Position numbers and translations under genes: made by a program. The notes under the pieces are model-generated. The model did not search any database and was not told where the DNA came from. It was given only the letters and a program-made list of their open reading frames with translations. Positions 34,849 through 44,028 of a stretch of 64,000 nucleotides of DNA are shown one piece after another. The stretch lies in contig CAVTNU010000026.1 in assembly GCA_963736175.1 (NCBI GenBank), positions 10,915 to 74,914 on the forward strand. Reading direction: 5' to 3'. Positions within the stretch are counted from its first letter, which is position 1, and each line of letters begins with the position of its first letter. This DNA is from Rhodoblastus sp963736175. Its GTDB lineage: Bacteria > Pseudomonadota > Alphaproteobacteria > Rhizobiales > Beijerinckiaceae.

Positions 34849-35199
34849 CTAACTGCATGAACGAAGCGCATCGATCAGGACGCAAAGATCATGAGCGTTT
34901 TCGGCGTCCTCCGGCATAGCCGGTTCGGCAGGGCCTTCACAGCCTGTTCCCAACGCATCGTCGATGACCGGCTCGTCGAGAGCCTGCAACGCCGCTTCAA
35001 AGGAAATCGGCGCATCGTCCCCCGATTGATTGGGCTCCGGATCGTCGCCGGCCAGCGAGCCATCGAGAGGCTTTTCCTCGCGCTCCGACTTGTCCGGAAC
35101 GACGAACGGCTCGCGCGGCGGCGCTTTGGTGGGAATCTTGCCGACTGGCGCGTGCGAGAAAAACGCATAATCGTTGAATTTCAGGTGGGGCGTATGCAA
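34849..35199 (-). CDS. Small acidic protein of unknown function, TTG start
   Basis: A frame open from further upstream, but the best start is a TTG at 35199. GGAGGAGG lies seven bases before it, one of the strongest ribosome-binding sites in the window. The product begins (M)HTPHLKFNDYAFFSHAPVGK and has 116 residues. The middle is Pro/Glu/Asp-rich (DGSLAGDDPEPNQSGDDAP) and the end is acidic and helical, with two or three cysteines near the C-terminus. No signal peptide or membrane segment is visible and I recognise no family. It lies convergent to bioA and about 200 bases from scpB, apparently as its own unit. Confidence 0.65.
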   Translation of the reverse strand: MHTPHLKFNDYAFFSHAPVGKIPTKAPPREPFVVPDKSEREEKPLDGSLAGDDPEPNQSGDDAPISFEAALQALDEPVIDDALGTGCEGPAEPAMPEDAENAHDLCVLIDALRSCS

Positions 35200-35397
35200 G
35201 GCGCAGCCTCCTCCATTAAAATTCGATAAACAATAAACCTCGCAGCTTGTGTCAAACTGACGCAGTTCTTCGCATTTGACGACGTTCGGAGAACGCAAGC
35301 GAGCGTATGCGCGCTTGATCCGAGTGAAACGGGCGATTCAACTTTTCGTTGTGCTTGACACGATAACCGGACAACGGAGCGGTCCGCCGCCGATAGG

Positions 35398-36159
35398 CTA
35401 GCTTTCCGGGAGGTTCTCGTCCGGCTCTTCCTCGCCCGCGAACAATTCGTCCACCGGCTCTTCGCCCAGCGGCTCCTCATCCTCCGTCAGGGTGGAATCG
35501 TCATGCGGCTGCGGCACGCCGAAGCCGGGCGGCAGGCGGCCGTCAAACAGGCCCGCGCCCTTCAGCTCGTCGAGGCCGGGCAGATCGGAAATCTGCTCCA
35601 GGCCGAAATGCAGGAGAAACTTCTCCGTCGTGCCGTAAGTGATCGGGCGTCCCGGCGAACGCCGCCGCCCGCGCAGGCGCACCCAGCCCGTCTCCAACAG
35701 CACGTCCATCGTGCCCTTGGACATCGCGACACCGCGTATGTCCTCGATTTCGGCGCGCGTCGTGGGCTGGTGGTAGGCGATGATCGCCAGCGTCTCCAAA
35801 GCAGCCCGCGACAGCTTCTTTTGCTCCGTCTGTTCGCGCGACAACGCCCAGCCAAGATCAGCGGCGGTGCGAAAGGCCCATTTCCGGGCGACGCGCACGA
35901 GGTTGACGCCGCGTGTGGCGTACTCGGTCTTCAGACAGTCAAGCGCGCGCGAAAGGTCGGCGCCTTCAGGCAGCCGCTTCGCCATTTCCTCCTCGGCCAA
36001 GGGTTCGCCGGCGGCGAAAATCAGGGCTTCGCAAACGCGCATCGTCTCGCGCAGGGCCGGGTTCGGCGCGGGACTTTCCACTTCGTTGGCGTGATCGAGC
36101 TGGTCGAGATCGAACAGCGGGTCGATCGCGTCAACGGGATTTTCTTCATCCCCGGTCAT
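35398..36159 (-). CDS. scpB: Segregation and condensation protein B
   Basis: A winged-helix kleisin-associated subunit of the SMC-ScpAB condensin. It has 253 residues. The core (about residues 35-200) contains MRVCEALIFAAGEPLAEEEM, ALETLAIIAYHQPTTRAEIE, VSRGTMDVLLETGWVRLRGR-like sequence (here AMSKGTMDVLLE) and RPITYGTTEKFLLHFGL. The N- and C-terminal tails are acidic. The ATG overlaps the scpA stop by four bases. Confidence 0.95.
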   Translation of the reverse strand: MTGDEENPVDAIDPLFDLDQLDHANEVESPAPNPALRETMRVCEALIFAAGEPLAEEEMAKRLPEGADLSRALDCLKTEYATRGVNLVRVARKWAFRTAADLGWALSREQTEQKKLSRAALETLAIIAYHQPTTRAEIEDIRGVAMSKGTMDVLLETGWVRLRGRRRSPGRPITYGTTEKFLLHFGLEQISDLPGLDELKGAGLFDGRLPPGFGVPQPHDDSTLTEDEEPLGEEPVDELFAGEEEPDENLPES

Positions 36160-36965
36160 TCGGCGGCCAACAGCGGCGGCGACGCGCCGTCCATCTTTTT
36201 ACGCAGCCAGATCGGCGCGAAGGCGCGGTCCTGGCGCAAATCGATCACGCCCTCGCGCACCATTTCCAGCGAGGCGGAAAAGGCCGAAGCGCGAACGGTG
36301 CGAGCAGCCGCGGGGCTGACGCACCAATCGATGAGGAAGTCGTCCATCACTGTCCATTCGAGCGCTATGCCAGCCAGCCGTTCGAGCGCCTCGCGGGCCT
36401 GGCCCAGCGACCAGACCTCACGCTGTCTGAAGGTGACGCGCAAGAGCGCGTGTTTTTGCCGCTGCTTCGCATAGGCCGTGAGAAGATCGAACAGACTGGC
36501 CTCGTATTTGGGCGCATTGACGACGTCAACGCCCTCCGGCGCGCCGCGCAAAAAAATGTCGCGATCGAGATGCGGCCGGTTCGCCAGTTTTTCCGCGGCG
36601 GCGCGAATGGCCTGCAGCCTTTGCAGCCGGCGCGCCAGGGCGGCGGCGAGATCGACGGCGTCCGGCTCCTCGCCCTTGGGCGGCGCGGGCAGCAAAAGCC
36701 GCGACTTGAGGTAAGCGAGCCAAGCCGCCATGACGAGGTAATCGGCGGCCAGCTCAAGCCGAACCCGGCGCGCCGCCTCGATGAATTCAAGATATTGCTC
36801 CGCCAGCGCCAGAATCGAAATTCGGGCAAGATCGACCTTCTGGCGGCGAGCCAGCTCAAGCAAAAGATCAAGCGGGCCTTCAAACCCGTCGACATCAACG
36901 GAAAAGGTCGGCTCGGAAACGCCCTTTTCGAGCGCCTGGAAATCGTCGAACGGCTCAGCCGTCAT
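36156..36965 (-). CDS. scpA: Segregation and condensation protein A
   Basis: The kleisin subunit that bridges SMC heads in bacterial condensin. It has 269 residues. The N-terminal motif FEGPLDLLLELARRQKVDLARI is diagnostic, followed by QYLEFIEAARRVRLELAADYLVMAAWLAYLKSRLLLP. The C-terminal winged helix lies near residues 190-250. It is translationally coupled to scpB and sits downstream of nagZ, as in many alphaproteobacteria. Confidence 0.96.
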   Translation of the reverse strand: MTAEPFDDFQALEKGVSEPTFSVDVDGFEGPLDLLLELARRQKVDLARISILALAEQYLEFIEAARRVRLELAADYLVMAAWLAYLKSRLLLPAPPKGEEPDAVDLAAALARRLQRLQAIRAAAEKLANRPHLDRDIFLRGAPEGVDVVNAPKYEASLFDLLTAYAKQRQKHALLRVTFRQREVWSLGQAREALERLAGIALEWTVMDDFLIDWCVSPAAARTVRASAFSASLEMVREGVIDLRQDRAFAPIWLRKKMDGASPPLLAAE

Positions 36966-37124
36966 CGAATCACTCGCCGCAAGCGCATTCCACTCAAGCC
37001 CGATCGGGACTTTCGTTGAAATATGCGTTTAAACCGATAGTTAGCTGCGTTCCGACACCGCTTCGCCGGGGTCGGACGCGCGCTAATGGGACTCTCGCCC
37101 CGATTTGGCCGGAGATTGATCGGA

Positions 37125-38132
37125 TCAGGCGCTAATCGCAAGCGCCGATTGCAAAAGCGCCGCCGCTTCCACAGGATCGAAGGGTTCAGGCGCCCTTATC
37201 GCCGCTTTCGCCCGCTCGGCGCGCGCCAGAGCCGCGCCCGACAGAACGGGCGAGGCTTCGGCCACGGCGGTCGCCTCGCCGAGGTCGCCGTTGCAATGCA
37301 AAGCCAGGTCGAGTCCGGCGGCGAACAGCTTCCGCGCCCGATCGAAGAACGATCCGCCGAGCGCCTTCATCGACAGGTCGTCGCTCATCAGCAAGCCGTC
37401 GAAGCCGATGTGGCCGCGAATGATTTCACGCACGACGTACGGCGAATGCGTAGCCGGGCGTTCGGGATCAAGCGCGGTATAGACGACATGCGCCGACATC
37501 GCGGCCGGCAGATCACGATTGGCTTTGAACGGCGCGAAATCATGCGCTTCGAGTTCGGCGCGCGAGGCGCGGACAATCGGCAGCTCAAGATGGCTGTCGG
37601 CCAAGGCCCTGCCGTGTCCGGGAATATGCTTCATCACCGGCAGAACGCCGCCCGCCAGCAAACCCTGCGCAGCGGCGCGGCCGAGGCGCGCGACGCTCAG
37701 CGCGTCCTTGGCGTAGGCGCGATCGCCAATGATATTATGGGCGCCTTCCACCGGCGTATCGAGCACCGGCAGGCAGTCGACATCGATCCCCAGGCTTTTC
37801 AGATCATGCGCGATCAACCGCGCGCCAAGCCTCGCCAGATCGCTCGCCTCGACGCCGGAGCGCGCCTGAGCGTATGCCGCGCCGGCCGGATAAGCGCGCC
37901 AATTCGGCGGCGAAAGCCGCTGCACGCGCCCGCCCTCCTGATCGACGAGCACCGCCGCGTCATAGCCGACAACGCTTCGGAATTCAGACGTTAATGCAGC
38001 TACTTGTGTTGGATTATCAATGTTACGCTTGAAGAGAATGAGCCCCCACGGCCGCGACGCGCGAAAAAAGGCGCGTTCATCTTCGTTCAGGCGCAAACCG
38101 ACGCAGCCGACGATGAAGGCGCGGATGTTCAT
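37125..38132 (-). CDS. nagZ: Beta-N-acetylhexosaminidase NagZ
   Basis: A glycoside hydrolase family 3 enzyme of peptidoglycan recycling that removes N-acetylglucosamine from anhydromuropeptides in the cytoplasm. The family signature KHIPGHGRALADSHLELP includes the catalytic His/Asp dyad. The nucleophile Asp lies in GLLMSDDLSMKAL. It starts at ATG 38132 (MNIRAFIVGC), with AAAGG upstream, giving 335 residues. It is between the SPOR gene and scpA on the same strand. Confidence 0.95.
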   Translation of the reverse strand: MNIRAFIVGCVGLRLNEDERAFFRASRPWGLILFKRNIDNPTQVAALTSEFRSVVGYDAAVLVDQEGGRVQRLSPPNWRAYPAGAAYAQARSGVEASDLARLGARLIAHDLKSLGIDVDCLPVLDTPVEGAHNIIGDRAYAKDALSVARLGRAAAQGLLAGGVLPVMKHIPGHGRALADSHLELPIVRASRAELEAHDFAPFKANRDLPAAMSAHVVYTALDPERPATHSPYVVREIIRGHIGFDGLLMSDDLSMKALGGSFFDRARKLFAAGLDLALHCNGDLGEATAVAEASPVLSGAALARAERAKAAIRAPEPFDPVEAAALLQSALAISA

Positions 38133-38270
38133 GGACGACCTTTGCTCATGGATAAATCCAACCGTCGCTGGCGGGCGCCGTCGCCGATCATGAACGGAAA
38201 TCGACCGCCGCCGCGCCGAAAGTCCGTCCGCCACGACAAAACGCGCGTCGGCGGACAGACGCCGAAGCGA

Positions 38271-39566
38271 TCAGTTTTTGGTCGGGAAGCAATTGCCGCC
38301 CTGCGCCTTGACGCTCGCGCAGATCGAGCCGGCAGCTTCCTTGGTCAAATGACCGACGCGAACCCGGTAGAACATCTTGTCGCCGACGGTCGCCTTGACG
38401 AAGGTGGCGTATCGTCCGCCAAGAGCGCTGGAATATTTCGTCGACAACGAATTGGCGGCGCTGCGCGCTTCCAATTCGCTCGGCGAGATGGCCAACTGGA
38501 CAGCGAAACCGCCGGCGCCGGCGTTAGCCGGCTCAGCCGGAGAAACAGCGGCGTTATGCGCGACTTTCGGCCGTGCGTGCGCCGTCGTGTCGGCGCCGCC
38601 GCTGGCGGGCGTCGCGATGCGCTGAGTGACCTTGGGCGTGGCGCTTTTCGGCGCCAGAGAGGGCGGCGGCGCGGACCCAAATGGCGAGCCCGCTAAGGGC
38701 GGCTGGCCGGTCGGCTCGGAAATAGGCGTGCCGTCGGCGCGCACGGAGACGGTCTTGACCTTCTTCGGCGCCGGGAAAAGGGAATCGCCCGACGGCGCGC
38801 CCTGTCCGATCGCCTGGCTGTTGGCCTGCGCGCCTGTCGGTTCGGGCGCCGCCGGCACGGCGACGCTCGCCGCGCCGCCGCTCATGGCGATGACGCGCGG
38901 CGGCTTGGGCGTGGAGGCAAGATCGGCGGGTTGTTCCTGATTGGAGACGACGCGCGCCACCGGAGCCGCGTCCTTGCGATCGAACAGCGCTTGTCCCTGG
39001 GCCGAATCCGTCGCGTTTTCGCTGGCGGCCGGCTGCACTTTCGTCGGCGTGACTTCCGCGCTGATGGTGGCGACCTGTTTGTGCGCGCCGCCGCGCCAGA
39101 CAAGGCCGGCGCCAATGCCAATGACGCCGACGCCGAGAACCACCGCCATCAGCAGGATCGCCCCGCCGCCGCGCGCGGGCGCCGCCGGGGTGGCGTCATG
39201 GCGCAGCCATTGCGGCGCGTCCCGACCGGGCTGCGCCGGTTCGTCGCGATGATCGAGCCATTGCGGATCCTCGCCGTAAAACGGCGGCTCTTCAGCGAAA
39301 TTGCCGACGTGATCGACCGAAGGGCCGGAAAAATCGCCACGATACTGATCGGCCTGATCAAACTGGCGGGCGTCGCGCGCGATGGCCTGCGCCGCATTTT
39401 GCGCGCGAAACAGCGCTTCGAACGGATCGGCGCCCTTTTCGCCGCCGACAAGACGAGCGAGTTCGGCCAAGGGATCCTGACCGTCGAAATTCTTCGGGGC
39501 AGCGCGCAAACGCCTTTCGAACTCGTCAAGATCGAAAGCCGAATTTCTGGCGGCTGGCTCACTCAT
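38271..39566 (-). CDS. SPOR-domain membrane protein (FtsN/DedD-like)
   Basis: A 431-residue bitopic protein. It has a cytoplasmic N-terminus rich in acidic residues (1-130) and one transmembrane helix (about 135-157). A long Ala/Pro/Thr-rich periplasmic linker leads to a C-terminal SPOR domain (about 350-431, GGFAVQLAISPSELEARSAA and MFYRVRVGHLTKEAAGSICASVKAQG). SPOR domains bind denuded glycan strands at division sites. The ATG at 39566 has GAGG upstream. It stands between argS and nagZ, its usual alphaproteobacterial position. Confidence 0.92.
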   Translation of the reverse strand: MSEPAARNSAFDLDEFERRLRAAPKNFDGQDPLAELARLVGGEKGADPFEALFRAQNAAQAIARDARQFDQADQYRGDFSGPSVDHVGNFAEEPPFYGEDPQWLDHRDEPAQPGRDAPQWLRHDATPAAPARGGGAILLMAVVLGVGVIGIGAGLVWRGGAHKQVATISAEVTPTKVQPAASENATDSAQGQALFDRKDAAPVARVVSNQEQPADLASTPKPPRVIAMSGGAASVAVPAAPEPTGAQANSQAIGQGAPSGDSLFPAPKKVKTVSVRADGTPISEPTGQPPLAGSPFGSAPPPSLAPKSATPKVTQRIATPASGGADTTAHARPKVAHNAAVSPAEPANAGAGGFAVQLAISPSELEARSAANSLSTKYSSALGGRYATFVKATVGDKMFYRVRVGHLTKEAAGSICASVKAQGGNCFPTKN

Positions 39567-39621
39567 AGGACACCTCACAACGCGCGTCAGGAACGCGCGC
39601 GAGGCGGTCGCTACGACAGCT

Positions 39622-41404
39622 TCAGCGCATTTCCTGCGGCGCGACAACGCCTAAAATAGACAATCCTGACGCAAGAACGATTATCAGCGCCGTCGCGAGC
39701 GACAGCCTTGCGCAGGACAAATCTCTTCTATCTTGATTAACAAAGCGTAATTGTGGCTGATCTTTGCCCTTATTCCAGTGGGAATGGAACGCGGCGGCCA
39801 AATCATGCAGGTAAAACGCCAGGCGATGCGGTTCATGCGCTGAAGCGGCGCTTTCGATTACGCGCGGGTACTGGGCGATCAATTTTACGAGGCCGATTTC
39901 GCCCTCGTCTTCGAGCAAGCCCATATCGGCGGCGCGCAGAGCCGGCGTCGATAGATCGATCCCAGGAAAAGCCGCCTGCGCCTGGCGCAATACCGAATGG
40001 GCGCGCGCATGGGCGTATTGAACGTAAAAGACCGGATTATCCTTCGATTGTTCGATGACTTTGGCGAGATCGAATTCGAGCGGCGCATCGTTCTTGCGAA
40101 ACAGCATGATGAAACGCACCGCGTCGACGCCGACTTCATCGACGACTTCGCGCAAGGTGACGAAGTCGCCGGAGCGTTTCGACATTTTCACCGGCTCGCC
40201 GTCGCGCATGAGTTTGACCAGCTGACACAATTTGACGTCGAGCGTCGTCTTGCCGCCGGACAGCGCGGCGACGGCGGCGTTCATGCGTTTAACGTAGCCG
40301 CCGTGATCGGCGCCCCAGATGTCGACGAGCACGTCATAGCCGCGGTCGATCTTGTGCTTGTGATAGGCGATGTCCGAAGCAAAATAGGTGTAGGCGCCGT
40401 TCGATTTCTGCAGGGCGCGGTCGACGTCGTCGCCGAAATTGGTCGATTTGAACAAGGTCTGTTCGCGATCTTCCCAATCGTCGGGCGCTTGGCCCTTGGG
40501 CGGAGCCAGCCGACCCTGGTAGATCAGCCCCTTGGCGCGCAGCTCCTCGATCGCCCGATCGATTTCCGACACGCCGTCGCGTTTTTCGTGCAGGACGCGC
40601 TCTGAAAAAAAGACTTCATGCTGAATGTTCAACGCGGCCAGATCGTCGCGGATTAGCGCCATCATCGCCTCGATGGCGCATTGACGCACCGGCTCCAGCC
40701 ATTCGGCCTCGGACTTGTCGCGCAGGGCGGCGCCGTATTTGGCTTTGAGCGCCTCGCCGGCGCCCTTGAGATAGTCGCCCGGATACAGCCCTTCCGGAAT
40801 TTCACCGATTTGCTCGCCAAGCGCCTCGCGGTAGCGCAGGAACGCCGAGCGGGCCAGCACGTCGACCTGCGCCCCGGCGTCGTTGATGTAATATTCGCGA
40901 GTGACGGCCGAGCCGGAAAATTCGAGCAGATTGGCGAGGGCGTCGCCGAACACGGCGCCGCGTCCGTGGCCGACGTGCATGGGTCCAGTCGGGTTGGCCG
41001 AAACATATTCGATATTGATCTTTTTCGCCTTGACCCGCCCGGCCGCGCCGCGGCCGAAATCGCTCCCCTCGGCCAAAGCGCCGCGCAGCAGGTCGCAAAA
41101 GACGCGCGGCCTCAACTTGATATTGATGAAGCCCGGTCCGGCGACTTCGGCCTGTTCGACGTCGCCGTCCCGCGCCAGGGCGAAAGCGATGTCGCTGGCG
41201 AGCTGGCGCGGATTGGCGAAATGCTCCTTCGCGTCCTTGGCGAAAACCATCGCGGCGTTGCACGCCAGATCGCCGTGGCTTGGGTCGCGCGGCGGCTCGA
41301 CGACGAAACGCGCCGAGTTCGAGCCCCGCGGGCAGCAGTCCCTGCTCGGCAAGGCTGTCGAGAATGGCGGCGACGCGGTCGTGAAATTCAGCGAAAATAT
41401 TCAT
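39622..41404 (-). CDS. argS: Arginyl-tRNA synthetase, interrupted by a +1 frameshift
   Basis: A class I aminoacyl-tRNA synthetase. The natural start is the ATG at 41404 (MNIFAEFHDRVAAILDSLAE). Thirty-one codons on, after LPAGLELG, the frame changes. The continuation RFVVEPPRDPSHGDLACNAA is in the next frame and joins perfectly if one base is removed from the stretch at 41309-41315. The HIGH-type motif is ANPTGPMHVGHGRG and the KMSKS-type motif is VKMSKRSGDF; the anticodon-binding C-terminus ends SILGVVAPQEMR. The corrected length is 593 residues, normal for the family. The gene must be functional in a living cell, so a sequencing error is very likely. Confidence 0.95.
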
Positions 41405-41938
41405 CGGACGTTCCTGAAGCGATGCGAGCCAGCGGGCTAACCCAATTCGTCGCCCCCGTCAAAACAGGAAATGGCTACGCGCGCCGAGAAGTGACGCAAT
41501 CGACGGCCAGCGCAGGCGATGGTCGCGGCGCGGTCTTCGCCTCTCATTTTCGGGCCGCCAAATCGCGGAGGACGCGCCGCAACGTCGCCGATAAGCGTAT
41601 AATTTTTGCTAAATTTGATTAAACCTTCATTATACTTATAACGCGGCATGAAACGTTGCTTCAATTCGGTGTTGTTATAGACAATCTCCTGTACCGCGTG
41701 AATTTCCGGCTGCCGGCCTAAGTCGTTAGCTTGCACCGATAAACGCGATATCGGGTCCGATTTTTCTGAAGGTCGCCGGCTATTCTCACAAGGATATCGG
41801 CCCAACAGACAAACGGCGCGTTTGTTCCGTCGGAGACGGAGGCAAAAACTATTACTTGGTAATACTAAGAATATTCGCGCTTTTACAAGCGCCTGTTTCG
41901 ATTGTTCTTCAAAGCGAATACATCGAGGATGTTAAGTC
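41405..41938. other. 534-base AT-rich gap between argS and an orphan gene
   Basis: This gap is markedly more AT-rich than its surroundings, especially 41590-41720 and 41840-41930. It contains small inverted repeats such as GCGCTT-TTAC-AAGCGC (41877-41892). A minus-strand frame of 122 codons (41437-41805) is open, but its composition and lack of a ribosome-binding site do not support it. Promoters for argS and for the orphan gene at 41939 presumably lie here. I see no tRNA, IS or repeat family. Confidence 0.5.
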
Positions 41939-42292
41939 ATGCCGATCCAGAGTGTAAACCCTGTGACGTCAGGTCAACTGGACTTGATGCTCCAGCGACG
42001 TCGGACGCAAGCTGCGAATTCCCCCGTCGACGCGGCGCCGAACCAAAGCGCGTCGGCGTCGAATGCGGCGCAAACAGCCGCGCCGGCGATGGAAGCTGAA
42101 ATCGACGAGGCTTCGATCGGGATTTATCCGCCTGTCGCGGACGCGCGCTCAAACGAAGGCGTCGCCCCCGCTCCAACGGCGAAAATCAACGCAATCATGA
42201 GCGATCTGGCGCAGGCGTTGCAGTCGGGCGACTTGGCGAGTTTGCGCGCCGCAGCCGCCCTGCTGCAAAACGATCTGGCCAGGATTTCTTGA
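41939..42292 (+). CDS. Orphan 117-residue protein, low-complexity N-terminal half
   Basis: An Ala/Ser/Gln/Pro-rich protein without signal peptide or cysteine. The first 80 residues look disordered (QAANSPVDAAPNQSASASN). The last 35 form a predicted amphipathic helix (INAIMSDLAQALQSGDLASL, then RAAAALLQNDLARIS). GAGG lies 12-15 bases before the ATG, a loose spacing. The gene interrupts the usual dgt-argS adjacency of related bacteria and is opposite in direction to both. I do not recognise it. It could be a small flagellar/secretion-associated or regulatory protein, but nothing proves that. Confidence 0.6.
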   Translation: MPIQSVNPVTSGQLDLMLQRRRTQAANSPVDAAPNQSASASNAAQTAAPAMEAEIDEASIGIYPPVADARSNEGVAPAPTAKINAIMSDLAQALQSGDLASLRAAAALLQNDLARIS

Positions 42293-42322
42293 ATTTGGGT
42301 CAGCCGGCGCCGCCTTCGCGGC

Positions 42323-43549
42323 TCAGTGCAAATCCATATGGGGATCGAAAAGCCGACGATAGACCGACAGCGCATAGCGGTCGGTCATGCCGGCGATATA
42401 ATCGGCGACCGTTCGCGCGCGCGTCGCCTCCTCGACTTTTTGCGCCGCGCTGGCCCATTCGCCCGGCATTGATGAGGGATCGGCGAGGAACCGCGCGAAC
42501 AAGTCCGTGACGATGCGGGACGCCTTGACGCGCACGCGCATCACCGCCTCGTGCCGATACATTTTCGGGTAAAGAAACGCCTTGATGGCGCTATCCGCCG
42601 CCGCCATGTCATCCGAAAAAGCGACCATGCTTCGCCCGGCGCCGCGAATGTCGGCGGCGCTGCCGGGCGCGAGCGCCGCAAGCCGCGCCAGCGAGCAACG
42701 CAAAGCGTCCTCGACAAAACGGGTAATGACGCGCCGGCCCAATTCGTGAATGACCCGCACCCGTTCCAGACGCGGATGACGCGCGGCGATTTCGTCGAGC
42801 AGCGCCCGCAGGAATTCGACCTCGCGCAGATCGGCCAATTCGAACAAGCCGGCGCGCAGGCCATCGTCGATGTCATGCGCGTTATAGGCGATATCGTCCG
42901 CCAGGGCGGCGCATTGCGCCTCCGCGCTGGCGTAGGAGCGCAAATCGAGGGGAAAGACCGCGTCGAATTCCCTCACCGCCTGCGGCAGGCCGCGGGCGGC
43001 GCGCGGCCCGAGCGCCCTGCCCGTCGCGTCGAGCAAAGGGCCGTTATGTTTCGCCAGAGCCTCGAGCGTCTCCCAGCACAGGTTGAGCCCGTCCCAGTCG
43101 GCGTAACGCGCCTCCAAACGGGTGACGATACGCAAAGCGTGGGCGTTGTGATCGAAACCGCCGAATGGCGCCATGCAGGCGTCAAGCGCGTCCTCGCCGG
43201 CGTGGCCGAAACAGGTGTGGCCGAGGTCGTGGGCGAGCGCGGCGGCTTCAGCCAGATCCTCGTCGAGCCGCAGGCCGCGCGCCAAAGCGCGGGCGATCTG
43301 CGCCACCTCGATCGTATGGGTCAGGCGCGTGCGGAAATGGTCGCCCTCCAGCGGAACGAAAACCTGCGTCTTGTGGGCAAGACGCCGAAAAGCGCTGGAA
43401 TGGATCAGGCGGTCGCGATCACGTTGAAACTCGCCTCGCGTCGCCGACGGCGGCTCCGCGTAAACGCGACCGCGGCTCTCCCGCCAATCGGCGGCATAGG
43501 GCGCCAAGGCCGGTCTTTCGGCAAGAAGAATGGATGGGTCGAGGCGCAT
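42323..43549 (-). CDS. dgt: dGTP triphosphohydrolase-like protein (HD domain)
   Basis: A 408-residue metal-dependent HD-superfamily hydrolase that removes triphosphate from deoxynucleotides. The HD signature appears as RLTHTIEVAQIARALAR, then ALAHDLGHTCFGHAGE, with the downstream Asp in ADDIAYNAHDIDDG. The N-terminal SAFRRLAHKTQVF is typical of the bacterial dGTPase type 2 group. It is divergent from the ErpA-type gene and upstream of argS, as in many alphaproteobacteria. Confidence 0.93.
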   Translation of the reverse strand: MRLDPSILLAERPALAPYAADWRESRGRVYAEPPSATRGEFQRDRDRLIHSSAFRRLAHKTQVFVPLEGDHFRTRLTHTIEVAQIARALARGLRLDEDLAEAAALAHDLGHTCFGHAGEDALDACMAPFGGFDHNAHALRIVTRLEARYADWDGLNLCWETLEALAKHNGPLLDATGRALGPRAARGLPQAVREFDAVFPLDLRSYASAEAQCAALADDIAYNAHDIDDGLRAGLFELADLREVEFLRALLDEIAARHPRLERVRVIHELGRRVITRFVEDALRCSLARLAALAPGSAADIRGAGRSMVAFSDDMAAADSAIKAFLYPKMYRHEAVMRVRVKASRIVTDLFARFLADPSSMPGEWASAAQKVEEATRARTVADYIAGMTDRYALSVYRRLFDPHMDLH

Positions 43550-43648
43550 GCTAATTTTCTTTCGGCATTGACCCTGCTACGATCCAACATATTTCTAATG
43601 AGCGCAAAGATAGCCTATGGGCGCTTCGCCCCGCGAAAGGCCAACCCC

Positions 43649-43978
43649 TTGAAGTCCGCAATCGAAATCACCGCCAGCGCCGCTAAATATGTCGCGTCAG
43701 TCCTGATGGGGGAGCCGCCGGGTTCATTTCTGCGAATTGCGGTGAACGGCGGCGGATGCTCCGGCTTCCAATACGCCTATGAGATCGACACCGTACGCGC
43801 GGACGATGATCTGGTGATCCGACGCGACGGCGCGACAATCGCCATCGATCAAGCCTCGCTGGAATTTTTGAAAGGCGCGCGCATCGACTATGTCGACGAC
43901 CTGATCGGCGCGGCCTTCAAGATCGACAATCCCAACGCCGTCGCCTCCTGCGGCTGCGGAACTAGCTTCGCAGTCTGA
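43649..43978 (+). CDS. erpA: ErpA/HesB-type iron-sulfur cluster insertion protein, probable TTG start
   Basis: An A-type carrier delivering Fe-S clusters to target proteins. The three ligand cysteines are in NGGGCSGFQY and SCGCGTSFAV. A TTG at 43649 preceded by GAAAGG gives 109 residues, the normal family length, beginning (M)KSAIEITASAAKYV. An ATG at 43598 in the same frame would add 17 atypical residues and has no ribosome-binding site. The gene is divergent from dgt, an arrangement conserved in Hyphomicrobiales. Confidence 0.9.
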   Translation: MKSAIEITASAAKYVASVLMGEPPGSFLRIAVNGGGCSGFQYAYEIDTVRADDDLVIRRDGATIAIDQASLEFLKGARIDYVDDLIGAAFKIDNPNAVASCGCGTSFAV

Positions 43979-44028
43979 TCACAAACCCCACCTCGCCCAA
44001 TCCCCCGCCGCCCCTTTTTTAAAGGAAG

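Noticed and set aside
41437..41805. A 122-codon minus-strand frame in the argS-upstream gap
   Set aside because: It crosses the AT-rich promoter region, has no ribosome-binding site, uses codons unlike its neighbours and matches nothing I know.
42551..43978. An apparent 475-residue protein ending in an ErpA domain
   Set aside because: The first two thirds are antisense to dgt and have no family sequence. Only the last 109 residues are a real protein, starting near 43649.
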